A stretch of DNA of 37,675 bases, taken from positions 1-37,675 of the IMG/VR virus record IMGVR_UViG_3300031951_000524; one strand, written 5' to 3'. Of the stretch, positions 1 through 8,068 are shown piece by piece (positions within the stretch are counted from its first letter, which is position 1; each line of letters opens with the position of its first letter). Under the pieces are notes generated by a model. It worked only from the letters and a program-made list of their open reading frames with translations, did no database searches and had not been told where the DNA came from. This DNA comes from a virus. Both the position numbers and the translations under genes were made by a program.

Positions 1-1
1 A

Positions 2-205
2 ATCAAATTGGGCGCGGCACTGGCACTTGGGGTCAAGTACGATATGCCGAAGCCGCAAGCCCCTCGCAGTGACACCAGCGCCGTTGAGTTGGTGGAGGAT
101 TTGTACAGTAGGCTTGTTGCTCATGCGAACATGGTTCAACATCAGGCTTTATTCGCCAGAACACAGAACTGGCTAAAGAAGCAGAAAGGACAACACAGAT
201 GTTAG
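2..205 (+). CDS. Unidentified protein, C-terminal part (gene cut by window start)
   Basis: An open frame enters from the left edge and ends in TAG at 203-205, so only the last 67 or so residues are present. I do not recognise the family. The visible part has a short Pro/Lys stretch, then a helical segment rich in Glu, Leu, Arg and His, and a basic tail ending KKQKGQHRC. Its stop overlaps the helicase start by 7 bases, which supports translational coupling and the reality of the frame. From the replication context it could be the end of a primase or another DNA-metabolism protein, but no primase motif is visible. Confidence 0.55.
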   Translation: MKLGAALALGVKYDMPKPQAPRSDTSAVELVEDLYSRLVAHANMVQHQALFARTQNWLKKQKGQHRC

Positions 206-1455
206 ACGTAGTATTATTACAGATCATGAAGTACCGCAAGGAATTCCAGCGGCTCATGCGTACTGTACCAGTCGCGTCGATTGATCCAAAAACCAAAGCA
301 CTTCTCGACGACTTCGGGAAATATTTTGAGAAGTTCGACCATGATCGTATCGACCTCGCGGTGTTCACTCCTCGCTTCCGACAATGGCATCCGTCACTTA
401 CGGAAGAGCAATTCAACTCATACAAAGGTATTCTACGCCAAGTCGATCAGGATGTAGACGAGAATACCCGTGATGGGATTCTCCGAGACCTGTACGAGCT
501 ATCCCTTGGCACAAACATAGCGAACCTCGTCACAAAGTATGATGCAGGTGATCTGGTTATGCCTCTATCCGACTATATCAGTGCAGAGCTAGACGCTTTT
601 AAGCTGAATGTTGGTATGAAGGAAGTGAAATGGGATGATACAGACATCCTAGACCTCCTACAAGAGGACATCAACCAAGATGGTATCAAGTGGCGACTCA
701 ACATTCTCAATGAGCACATGCGCCCAATGGTTCCCGGTGACTTTGGTATTGTAGCTGGCCGACCTGACAAGGGTAAGACCTCGTTTATGTCGTCGGAGGT
801 TACGTTCATGGCAGCACAGCTTGCTGACGATAAGAACGTGCTCTGGCTGAACAACGAAGGCCCAAGTGGGCGTATCCGCAAGCGGCTGTACCAGTCTGCT
901 CTCGGCCTGTCTATTCGTGAACTCGTCGAGATGGCTGAAGACCCAGTAGCGTTGAAGCAAGCGTACATTGATGCCGTAGGACGTGCTGACAAGATTCGTG
1001 TAGTGAACATCCACGGTGCTCATGTTGGGCAGGTGGAGGCCATTATCGAGAACAGCAATCCCGGCATCATCATTTACGACATGATTGACAACATAAAAGG
1101 ATTTGGTGGCGAGGCTCGAACCGATTTACAACTAGAAGAGATGTACAAGTGGGCACGGGAACGCTGCGTTAAGTACGAGTGCATCGGTATCGCTGCATCT
1201 CAGATCAGCAACGAGGGCGATGGGATGCAATTCCCTACGCTCGGTATGTTGAAAGACTCCAAGACAGGTAAGCAGGGTGCTTGCGACTTCCAACTTATGA
1301 TCGGGGCAAGTAATGACCTGAATCTACAGTACAGTCGCTTCATCGGCCTACCCAAAAACAAACTGCGTAGAGAAGATATGCCGGGTGATCCTCATGCAGA
1401 AGTTACGTTCAAACCAAATATCGCCCGGTTCGAGGATTTAGAATATGGCAGTTGA
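199..1455 (+). CDS. Replicative DnaB-like DNA helicase
   Basis: A 418-residue RecA-fold helicase that should unwind DNA at the phage fork as a hexamer. The N-terminal ~140 residues are helical with no recognisable motif. The ATPase core follows: Walker A GRPDKGKTS at about residues 187-195, Walker B with hydrophobic IIIYD ending in Asp near 295, and a Gln sensor in AASQIS. No zinc finger or TOPRIM primase part is present, unlike T7 gp4, so a primase must be a separate gene, presumably to the left of the window. The ATG at 199 has AAAGGA about 8 bases upstream and overlaps the preceding stop. The next small gene begins inside its last codons (11-base overlap). The helicase assignment is firm; the oligomeric behaviour is inferred from the family. 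Confidence 0.9.
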   Translation: MLDVVLLQIMKYRKEFQRLMRTVPVASIDPKTKALLDDFGKYFEKFDHDRIDLAVFTPRFRQWHPSLTEEQFNSYKGILRQVDQDVDENTRDGILRDLYELSLGTNIANLVTKYDAGDLVMPLSDYISAELDAFKLNVGMKEVKWDDTDILDLLQEDINQDGIKWRLNILNEHMRPMVPGDFGIVAGRPDKGKTSFMSSEVTFMAAQLADDKNVLWLNNEGPSGRIRKRLYQSALGLSIRELVEMAEDPVALKQAYIDAVGRADKIRVVNIHGAHVGQVEAIIENSNPGIIIYDMIDNIKGFGGEARTDLQLEEMYKWARERCVKYECIGIAASQISNEGDGMQFPTLGMLKDSKTGKQGACDFQLMIGASNDLNLQYSRFIGLPKNKLRREDMPGDPHAEVTFKPNIARFEDLEYGS

Positions 1456-1648
1456 TGAAGACTCGGCTGGTGACGTACTGAACATCTCAATCGAAGTATT
1501 CGTAAAAGATGGATGCGTCATCGAAGTACGGCAAGACGGTAAGCAGATTCGTGCTATCGTGAATGACTACGACATCGACTTCCCATGCGTGGCAAATAAT
1601 GTACGCAAGGATGAAGACGGTGAATTCTACATGGAGCAATTAGTATGA
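1445..1648 (+). CDS. Small acidic protein of unknown function
   Basis: A 67-residue protein that I do not recognise. It is acidic (many Asp and Glu) with alternating hydrophobic and polar stretches suggesting a small beta-rich fold (SIEVFVKDG, CVIEVRQDGKQIRAIV). The ATG at 1445 has GAGG about 8 bases upstream inside the helicase end. Its last bases overlap the ATG of the metallophosphoesterase gene at 1645, so three genes are translationally chained here. Tight packing and a plausible composition support a real gene. A role as a partner or regulator of helicase or phosphoesterase would be a guess from position only. Confidence 0.65.
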   Translation: MAVDEDSAGDVLNISIEVFVKDGCVIEVRQDGKQIRAIVNDYDIDFPCVANNVRKDEDGEFYMEQLV

Positions 1649-3303
1649 AACACGCCGATAACAAAGACTTTTATAAAGGAGCTTTCTCGGAGGCCGATGT
1701 ACGAGGTTTCATTGCATCCGAGGGTAGTATCCGTGCCGCTGCTAAACATATTAATACTTTCTATACCGTTAAAGCAAGCGAGTCTGGCATTCGTGCCTAC
1801 CTTGCTAATCGGAAGCCGACTAAGAAAAAGAAAGAGGACAACCGACCTATCGCTGGGGGCGTGCTTGATGCTCCTGATGCCCGGCGGAAGTCTCTTGCTG
1901 GTACACGATTTGTATTCACATCGGCTCAGAATAACACACATGTGCACGAGAATTTTCTTGCGAGCTTATTACGGTTCTGCGGCCATAACGATGCACAGCT
2001 TGTTGTGTCCCGTTTCACTTACAATAAATCAGGATTCCAGAATGGTACAAAAGACGATAAAGAGTTGTGGTACGACACACGACTCACGGAGTTCTTCCTA
2101 GATGAGTCCGCGCAAGTTAGCAAAGACCTTATCTTCTGCGGTGAACTCGATATTCTTCCCACCGCGTCAAATCCCCTGTCCGGGTTTGAAGGGTATAGCC
2201 ATAACTGCTCAGGGATTATCCCACATGCCAAAGTCGCTATGCAATCCTTGCCGCGAATGGCTGGTGAACCTCCACGGTTCCTCTATACCACTGGGGCAAT
2301 TACCCTGCGTAACTACATACAACGAAAAGCAGGACAGAAAGCAGAGTTCCACCATGTCTTCGGTGCTCTGTACGTTGAGATCGATGATAAGGGGGATTTC
2401 TTCGCCCGTCAGTTGATTGCAGACAACTCAGGTACATTCTATGACCTGACCACGAAGTACACGCCAGAAGGCGTAGAAACTGGGCAGGAAGTGCTTGCCG
2501 TGAACTACGGTGACATCCACATCGAGAAGATGGATGAGAACGTGCTCGAAGGAGCATGGGGTAATGGAGACTCGATCTTGAACGTGCTACAGCCACAGTT
2601 CCAGTTCATCCACGACCTAACAGACTTCTCGGCACGTAACCACCATAATATCCATGACCCGTACTTCTTAGCGGAGAAGCACTTCAATGATGCTGACTCG
2701 GTTGAGCAGGGTATCCAGCAATCTGCTGAGTTCCTTGAGTACATCACGCGCAAAGGGAACATGGCTATTGTAGTGGAAAGCAACCACGATCTAGCGTTCC
2801 ATCGCTGGCTCAAGGAAGCTGATATTCGTACTGACCCAGAGAACGCCGAATACTTCCATCGCATGAATGCGTTGCAGTTCAAGGCTATCCGAACTAAAGA
2901 AAGACGGTTCAGTATCTATGAGACTGCACTTCGTGAGAAGTTTGATCTAATCAACGTAGAGTTTCTACGCGAAGACGATTCATTCGTCATCGGTAACAAT
3001 CAGGAGATAGAGTATGAGACGGGTGAAATTGTCGGCGGGATCGAGTGCGGTTTACATGGTCATCGTGGCCCTAATGGCTCCCGTGGCAGTGCTCGTAATC
3101 TCCGCACTATTGGCCGTAAAATTAATCTTGGCCATAGCCACAGTGCTGGCATTATTGATGGGGCTTATGTGGCTGGTGTGTCTGGACTTATGGACATGGG
3201 TTACAACAAAGGCCCGTCATCTTGGTCGCACTCGCACATCATAACCTACCAGAACGGTAAACGAGCCATCATCACAATGCGTGGAAGTAAATGGAGAGCA
3301 TAG
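1645..3303 (+). CDS. Calcineurin-like metallophosphoesterase with basic N-terminal region (T5 A1-like?)
   Basis: A 552-residue protein. The C-terminal half carries the ordered metal-binding motifs of calcineurin-like phosphoesterases: GDIH at residues 289-292, a GNHD-type motif as ESNHD near 378-382, HGH at 471-473 and GHSH at 496-499. These would bind two metal ions and hydrolyse a phosphodiester or phosphomonoester. Residues ~15-65 look like a helix-turn-helix-type segment followed by a lysine-rich run (PTKKKKE), suggesting nucleic-acid binding. Residues 90-285 form a separate region with no motif I know. The size and motif layout recall the phage T5 A1 protein, but that resemblance is from memory and unproven. 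It sits among helicase and ligase genes, so a DNA substrate is plausible. It could instead be a nucleotide phosphatase. Confidence 0.72.
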   Translation: MKHADNKDFYKGAFSEADVRGFIASEGSIRAAAKHINTFYTVKASESGIRAYLANRKPTKKKKEDNRPIAGGVLDAPDARRKSLAGTRFVFTSAQNNTHVHENFLASLLRFCGHNDAQLVVSRFTYNKSGFQNGTKDDKELWYDTRLTEFFLDESAQVSKDLIFCGELDILPTASNPLSGFEGYSHNCSGIIPHAKVAMQSLPRMAGEPPRFLYTTGAITLRNYIQRKAGQKAEFHHVFGALYVEIDDKGDFFARQLIADNSGTFYDLTTKYTPEGVETGQEVLAVNYGDIHIEKMDENVLEGAWGNGDSILNVLQPQFQFIHDLTDFSARNHHNIHDPYFLAEKHFNDADSVEQGIQQSAEFLEYITRKGNMAIVVESNHDLAFHRWLKEADIRTDPENAEYFHRMNALQFKAIRTKERRFSIYETALREKFDLINVEFLREDDSFVIGNNQEIEYETGEIVGGIECGLHGHRGPNGSRGSARNLRTIGRKINLGHSHSAGIIDGAYVAGVSGLMDMGYNKGPSSWSHSHIITYQNGKRAIITMRGSKWRA

Positions 3304-3536
3304 ACTATCTTAAGGAGTCTCTGACGCTACTGCGTCGAGTCACCGAGAGATTGTTGCACCTCTCTAAAAGTCGAGTTACCGATAAAGAAATCGACGCGTT
3401 CATATCCCGCGTAGCAAAGGATATACCAGAAGTAGAACCTCATAAATTCGGAGAACCTAATGCAACAACAAACTTCACAAGAAGCACTACAAGCCGTGAA
3501 ATCCCAGCTTCCGTCACTTCGGACTCTGGTACTTAA
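3291..3536 (+). CDS. Small protein of unknown function overlapping both neighbours
   Basis: An 81-residue frame starting with ATG 13 bases before the end of the phosphoesterase gene. A GGAAGT-type ribosome site lies upstream. Its first 55 or so residues look like a real helical protein (YLKESLTLLRRVTERLLHLS, then DKEIDAFISRVAKDIPEVEP). The last 25 residues are Thr/Ser-rich and run through 77 bases that also encode the next gene. The tail may therefore be dictated by the overlapping frame. I do not recognise a family. It is either a genuine small gene with an unusually long overlap or a gene whose stop was lost and extended. Confidence 0.5.
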   Translation: MESIDYLKESLTLLRRVTERLLHLSKSRVTDKEIDAFISRVAKDIPEVEPHKFGEPNATTNFTRSTTSREIPASVTSDSGT

Positions 3537-3732
3537 CTTCGTAACCGCTTGCGGTGAACGTGGCGCAACAAGCGAGGACTTGTACCATGCGTATCCTAAG
3601 CTGCCTCAGTCGTCGCTACATGCACGGCTCAGTGAACTTCAGGTACGTGGTAAAGTATCGCACCACGGTTTCCGCCGCAATACCCGTGGTCGTAAGATGA
3701 TCGTCTGGGTAGCCAATGAATCCCGAATTTAA
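3460..3732 (+). CDS. Probable winged-helix DNA-binding protein
   Basis: A 90-residue protein whose residues ~20-85 read as a winged helix: a helix (RTLVLNFVTACGERG), a short turn, the pair SEDLYHAYPKLPQSSLHARLSELQVRGKV, then a basic beta wing (HHGFRRNTRGRKMIVWV). That pattern matches small transcription-factor-like modules that sense or bind DNA. The ATG at 3460 has GGAG about 7 bases upstream, a better ribosome site than that of the overlapping 3291 gene. It overlaps the following DUF5664 gene by 17 bases. It might regulate the middle genes or coat DNA. The fold call rests on sequence pattern only. Confidence 0.6.
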   Translation: MQQQTSQEALQAVKSQLPSLRTLVLNFVTACGERGATSEDLYHAYPKLPQSSLHARLSELQVRGKVSHHGFRRNTRGRKMIVWVANESRI

Positions 3733-4723
3733 TATTGGCGATACAGTAATAAACATCGACCCATGTGACGATTTAGTATTGCAGAACTTCTATGTTGTAC
3801 GCTGGGTAGATCAGTGCGGCCTTATCTGGGTAGACATAGGCTGGCGCAAACGTGGCGGATATAAACCATATAGATTCAGGAAGGTAGATAGTATGACTTA
3901 TAAATTCACTCCGGGAGACACAGTTGAACTTGTCAGCTTTACGCACGGTAATTATGGCTCGGCAAATAACCTGACTCTCGGAAAACGATACACTGTGTTA
4001 GCTAAACCAGCTTACGCGCGTAGCGATCAATTCACTTACGTCAAAAATGATGCTGGTGAAGTTGAATCCTACATAGCAGGACGATTTAAGAAGGTAGAAG
4101 ATATGAAACAGAAACTACGAGTTGATGACAAAGTAATGATTGTCCGCAAAACTGAAGATTATAACGGGGATTGGGCGAACAGTTGGGTCGATGATATGGT
4201 GAATCGGATTGGTGATGGTAAAGTATATACCATTACTGGTATAACCAGTGCAGGTGTTGTTCTTAAAGGTACGCCATACCGCTATGACCCGGCATCGCTG
4301 GAGCTACATAAGTTGAAGCCAAATGTTAAAACCGACACCAAAATTTCTGCGGGATCTGAGACAAAAGGAATTCCCACAGATGGCGGATTAAAATACGATG
4401 GTGGAAAGCTGTTATTCCGTGCACTGACTCGCGGACTCGCCCTGCCTCTCAAAGCGGTGGCTGCTGTCCTTACCTATGGTGCAGCTAAGTACAAGATTGA
4501 TAGCTGGCAGACTGTACCCAACGGTGCAGAACGCTACGAAGATGCCCTTGACCGACACCTTAATGCGTGGAAGTCTGGTGAAAAGAACGATGAAGAATCG
4601 GGTCTGCATCACCTTGCACATGCAGCATGTAACGTACTGTTCATGCTGTGGTTTGAGATGACTGCTAATCCTCGCCGTGACTACACTAAGTTCAACGATC
4701 CGACTAAGCTATGTCAGAAGTAA
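3716..4723 (+). CDS. DUF5664 / dATP-dGTP diphosphohydrolase-like protein with three N-terminal beta modules
   Basis: A 335-residue protein. Residues ~222-325 match the phage DUF5664 (dATP/dGTP diphosphohydrolase-type, MazG-related) domain: GGLKYDGGK, then a conserved AAxxLTYGAxKY, then ERYEDALDRHLNAW, then EES-GLHHLAHAACNVLF. The acidic and His residues are candidates for metal and nucleotide binding. Such enzymes remove pyrophosphate from purine dNTPs. Before it are three beta-rich modules that look alike: residues 1-59, 60-129 and 130-~200, opening FNIGDTVINI, FTPGDTVELV and LRVDDKVMIV, as in SH3/KOW-like barrels. Modules 2 and 3 both start with Met preceded by AAGGTAGA, a possible internal ribosome site. 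The start at 3716 overlaps the previous gene by 17 bases and has a weak ribosome site. Substrate is inferred from the family. Confidence 0.75.
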   Translation: MNPEFNIGDTVINIDPCDDLVLQNFYVVRWVDQCGLIWVDIGWRKRGGYKPYRFRKVDSMTYKFTPGDTVELVSFTHGNYGSANNLTLGKRYTVLAKPAYARSDQFTYVKNDAGEVESYIAGRFKKVEDMKQKLRVDDKVMIVRKTEDYNGDWANSWVDDMVNRIGDGKVYTITGITSAGVVLKGTPYRYDPASLELHKLKPNVKTDTKISAGSETKGIPTDGGLKYDGGKLLFRALTRGLALPLKAVAAVLTYGAAKYKIDSWQTVPNGAERYEDALDRHLNAWKSGEKNDEESGLHHLAHAACNVLFMLWFEMTANPRRDYTKFNDPTKLCQK

Positions 4724-5571
4724 TGATGCTTGCACGGAACCTAGACTATAAACGTCTAGCGTTCCCCGTGCTGGTTCAAGAGAAGTTCGACGGTGTACCG
4801 GGGGATTTCTATGCCAAGGCTGATGGAGAGATCTCCGCTCTGACTCGTCAGGGAGAAGAGATCCTGTCAGTTGGTCATATCACTGGCTGGCTCTATGGAT
4901 TGCTCAAGCCGCATCATCACCTTGTCGGTGAACTACATGTCACTGGACTGGCATTCAAGGACATCAGTGGTATGGTACGTGCAGAACGTCCGGCTCCTGA
5001 ACTTGTGCTCCGTGTCTTTGATTACTACATCAAGGGCTTTGAGAATATGACCTATGAAGAACGGCTCCGTGAGATGGCATTGAATATCGGTGTCCACGTG
5101 GAGCCTCGTAGCCCAGTACAATTGATACCCGGCGTGATGATTCATGATGAGAATACTCTCCGAGATAACATCGAGACCTTTGACCGACTATATCCCAACA
5201 AGGAAGGTGTCATCATTCGTAACCTCAATGGTACGATTGACATCGGTAAGCGTAGCTGGAATCTCCAGCGACATAAAGCTGTCGGCACCGCTGACCTCCG
5301 ACTGATTGGATTCGAGGAAGCTGTAGAGGGAGACACCAAGAAGCCCAAGGGCATGGTTGGTCGTCTCCTTGTAGAGTTCAACGGACAGACAATCGGATGT
5401 GGGCCGGGATGCCTACGCCACTCTGAACGCATCGCCATGTGGAATAATCCAGATGCATACCTACAACGTATCATTGAGGTCGAATACAAACCAGACCCAA
5501 CTTACGTTGCCCTTCGTGAACCAGTGTTCAAACGCTGGCGTGACGACAAGACACAACCAAACATCGAATAG
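4711..5571 (+). CDS. ATP-dependent DNA ligase
   Basis: A 286-residue ligase that should seal nicks between Okazaki fragments or repair ends. Motif I is EKFDG with catalytic Lys25, motif III is LVGELHV (Glu74), motif IIIa lies around VLRVFDYY, motif IV is EGVIIRN (165-171), and motif V lies in the RHKAVGTADLRLIGF region. An OB-type domain follows. It is shorter than T7 ligase, which has about 360 residues. Oddly, the usual motif I arginine (KxDGxR, as in T7 KYDGVR) is Pro here (KFDGVP). The start is given at 4711, overlapping the previous gene by 13 bases. In-frame ATGs at 4723 and 4726 are possible alternatives, since 4723 forms a TAATG junction with the upstream stop. Confidence 0.9.
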   Translation: MSEVMMLARNLDYKRLAFPVLVQEKFDGVPGDFYAKADGEISALTRQGEEILSVGHITGWLYGLLKPHHHLVGELHVTGLAFKDISGMVRAERPAPELVLRVFDYYIKGFENMTYEERLREMALNIGVHVEPRSPVQLIPGVMIHDENTLRDNIETFDRLYPNKEGVIIRNLNGTIDIGKRSWNLQRHKAVGTADLRLIGFEEAVEGDTKKPKGMVGRLLVEFNGQTIGCGPGCLRHSERIAMWNNPDAYLQRIIEVEYKPDPTYVALREPVFKRWRDDKTQPNIE

Positions 5572-5578
5572 GAATAAC

Positions 5579-5815
5579 ATGGCGCAGCTAACAGAGATGA
5601 TCCTTCATAAGGATAACGACTACATCCTTACTGTCGAACACAACGGCGCTGCCCAGATCCGTTTAGTAGAACGTACACAGAACCGAACATTCCTCACAAC
5701 CGCAGTCGGCTTCCAACCTACATACGATCTTTACCGCTCCGTAGGTGGAAGACGATGCTGTGACCTACTGTGGGGAGAAGTGGAGGCAATGCATGGCACG
5801 ATACCTCGTCTTTGA
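5579..5815 (+). CDS. Small protein of unknown function upstream of DNA polymerase
   Basis: A 78-residue protein. The same frame stays open farther left, inside the ligase gene, but the ATG at 5579 has AGGAATAAC directly after the ligase stop, so this is the chosen start. The sequence begins MAQLTEMILHKDNDYILTVEHNG and looks like a small beta-rich domain, with a Cys-Cys pair (RRCCDLLWG) near the end. No family is recognised. The last 23 bases overlap the DNA polymerase start at 5793, whose GGAGG ribosome site lies inside this gene. This suggests translation of the two is coupled. Confidence 0.65.
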   Translation: MAQLTEMILHKDNDYILTVEHNGAAQIRLVERTQNRTFLTTAVGFQPTYDLYRSVGGRRCCDLLWGEVEAMHGTIPRL

Positions 5816-8060
5816 TTTAGAGACTGAAAACTACAAAACCTATAAGAGATTCGCTAATCCCTTCGACGAGATCAATTACGTTGTTGCCCGTGGCTGGAAG
5901 GCTCAGGGTGACGAGAGATGTAGCTGGTCGTACCACACAGGCCGTAGCCCAGAGAACCGACTGCATATCCCAGACGATGTGACGTTGCTTGTTGGACACA
6001 ACCTGAAGTTCGATCTGCTATGGGAATGGGATAATCCTGAACTCAAGGCATTCTTCAAACGTGGTGGCCGTATCTGGTGTACACAGTACGCCGAGTATCT
6101 AATCCAAGGTGCCCGACAAGACTACCACATGCCTTCGATGGACTTCATCATTGAGTCCTACGGTGGCCGCAAGAAGATCGACGAGGTGAAAGCCTTGTGG
6201 GAGATGGGAGTCAAGACCAGCCAGATCGACAAGGATCTGCTGATTGATTACCTCGTAGGCACGGAGGCTGAGGGTCGCAATAGTGGCGACATCGGTAACA
6301 CTGAGCTTATCTTCCTCGGCCAGATCAAGAAGGCTATGGGCAAGTCAATGCTTAAGATGATCCACACTCGGATGGATGGCCTGTGTGCTACCGCTGAGAT
6401 GGAGTTCAATGGGCTGAAGATTGACGTTGAGGAGGCTCGTCGTCGTATCAAGGACATGGGCGAAGAGCTTATCGAGATGGATGCCGAGCTAGAGCAATAC
6501 ATCCCAGAGTTGCCACCTGAGCTTAAGTTCAACTGGGCCTCGAATGTGCATAAGTCTGCCCTGATCTTCGGTGGAACCCTGAAGTATATCAAGAAGGCTC
6601 CATACATCGACGAGAAGACGGGCACAGTTGCCCGGAAACAGGCCACAGAGCAGTGGCCCTTGTTCGGTGGCTACCCTACTAGCCCAGAGGGTCTTGCGCC
6701 TTGTCCTAACCACTATCCTACGATCTTCTACCCCGGTCAGGATGTATACACCTCCGGCAAGAAGAAGGGTCAGGGTCGATTCAAGGCCGTGACCGTACCG
6801 GGGGAGGTCAAGCAGAAGAACCAAGAGTTCCACGTTGAACTGCCCGGCTACACTGTACCGGATAAGAAGTGGGAGACAAAGAACACCGATGCCGTAGGGC
6901 ATCCCGTGTATCAGACTTCTGATGATGTCATTGAGGAGCTAGGCTCACGTGACATCCCGTTCCTCAAGCTGATGGCCAAGCGACAGTCGCTCGTCAAAGA
7001 CCTTGGCACATACTACTTGAGGTACGACGAATCCAAAAAAGAATATGTAGGAATGATGACCTGTGTGATGAAGCACAGCCACATCATCCACCACAGTCTG
7101 AACCACACCTCAACGGTAACAACTCGACTTTCATCGAGTGACCCGAACTGCCAGAACATCCCCAAAGAGGGAACGTCTGAGGTTAAGAAGATGTTCATCT
7201 CCCGCTTCGCTGGCGGTAAGATGATTGAGATCGACTACACTCAGCTTGAGATCGTAGTCCAAGCGTTGCTGACTGGCGACAAGCAACTCATAGAAGATCT
7301 GCTTAACAAGGTTGACTTCCACTGTAAGCGTGTAGCTGCATGGAAGAACATCTCATACGAAGAAGCTGTAGCCCGCTGCAAGAATCCCGCCCACCAAGAG
7401 TACAAGCTCTGGCATGGATACCGGACGGATGCCAAGGTGTTCAGCTTCCAACGTGCCTACGGTGCTGGCGCTGCTAAGATCAGTGACACCACGGGCATGG
7501 CTGTAGACGATGTAAAAGACCTCATTGAAGCAGAAGAACTCTTGTACCCAGACATCCTCTCGTTCAACCAGCGTGTTGAACAGGCGGTGCAGAAGTCTGC
7601 GGTGCCGTTCCGAGATCCCATCCGTGGGTTCAGGACGTTCCGTAGAGGTACATGGCAAGCTCCGACTGGCACCCTGTATAGCTGGCGCACTTATGACGCT
7701 CCTAAGTGGGCGAAGGATAAAGGCATCAACGATACATTCATGCCAACGGAGATGAAGAACTATCCAGTGCAAGGCACTGGTGGTGAGATCGTGCAGATGC
7801 AACTAGGTTTGTTGTGGAGACATTTCGTAGCCAATGATAACTACGGTGGCCGCGCATTGCTTTGCAATACCGTACATGACTGCGTATGGATTGACAGCCA
7901 GCCTGATGTAGTGCACGAAGTAGCAGTGGATGCCAAGAGAATTCTTGAGAGCGTACCAGAGAGTCTGGAGCGCATCTTTGGGATTCATTCTCCTGTGCCA
8001 TTCCCCTGCGAGGTAGAGGTTGGTAACAACCTTTTCGATAAACAAGTTTATCATGTATAG
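5793..8060 (+). CDS. Family-A DNA polymerase with 3'-5' exonuclease domain
   Basis: A 755-residue T7-like replicative polymerase. The proofreading domain shows Exo I FDLETEN (Asp8, Glu10) and Exo II GHNLKFDLLW (Asp74). An Exo III-like YxxxD region lies before residue 200. The polymerase domain has motif A EIDYTQLE with Asp481, motif B RTDAKVFSFQRAYGAG with Arg544 and Lys548, and motif C VHDCVWI with Asp696. Its size is close to that of T7 gp5, which is 704 residues. The frame is open from 5745, but ATG 5793 has GGAGG 6 bases upstream and begins right at the exonuclease fold, so it is preferred. The metal-binding Asp residues are all intact. Whether it recruits host thioredoxin cannot be told from sequence. 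Confidence 0.95.
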   Translation: MARYLVFDLETENYKTYKRFANPFDEINYVVARGWKAQGDERCSWSYHTGRSPENRLHIPDDVTLLVGHNLKFDLLWEWDNPELKAFFKRGGRIWCTQYAEYLIQGARQDYHMPSMDFIIESYGGRKKIDEVKALWEMGVKTSQIDKDLLIDYLVGTEAEGRNSGDIGNTELIFLGQIKKAMGKSMLKMIHTRMDGLCATAEMEFNGLKIDVEEARRRIKDMGEELIEMDAELEQYIPELPPELKFNWASNVHKSALIFGGTLKYIKKAPYIDEKTGTVARKQATEQWPLFGGYPTSPEGLAPCPNHYPTIFYPGQDVYTSGKKKGQGRFKAVTVPGEVKQKNQEFHVELPGYTVPDKKWETKNTDAVGHPVYQTSDDVIEELGSRDIPFLKLMAKRQSLVKDLGTYYLRYDESKKEYVGMMTCVMKHSHIIHHSLNHTSTVTTRLSSSDPNCQNIPKEGTSEVKKMFISRFAGGKMIEIDYTQLEIVVQALLTGDKQLIEDLLNKVDFHCKRVAAWKNISYEEAVARCKNPAHQEYKLWHGYRTDAKVFSFQRAYGAGAAKISDTTGMAVDDVKDLIEAEELLYPDILSFNQRVEQAVQKSAVPFRDPIRGFRTFRRGTWQAPTGTLYSWRTYDAPKWAKDKGINDTFMPTEMKNYPVQGTGGEIVQMQLGLLWRHFVANDNYGGRALLCNTVHDCVWIDSQPDVVHEVAVDAKRILESVPESLERIFGIHSPVPFPCEVEVGNNLFDKQVYHV

Positions 8061-8068
8061 GAAACAGT

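Noticed and set aside
3716-4723. Z-genome (2-aminoadenine) biosynthesis from the dGTP-diphosphohydrolase-like domain
   Set aside because: No PurZ-like synthetase or dATP-removing HD enzyme is visible in the window, so the domain alone does not support modified DNA.
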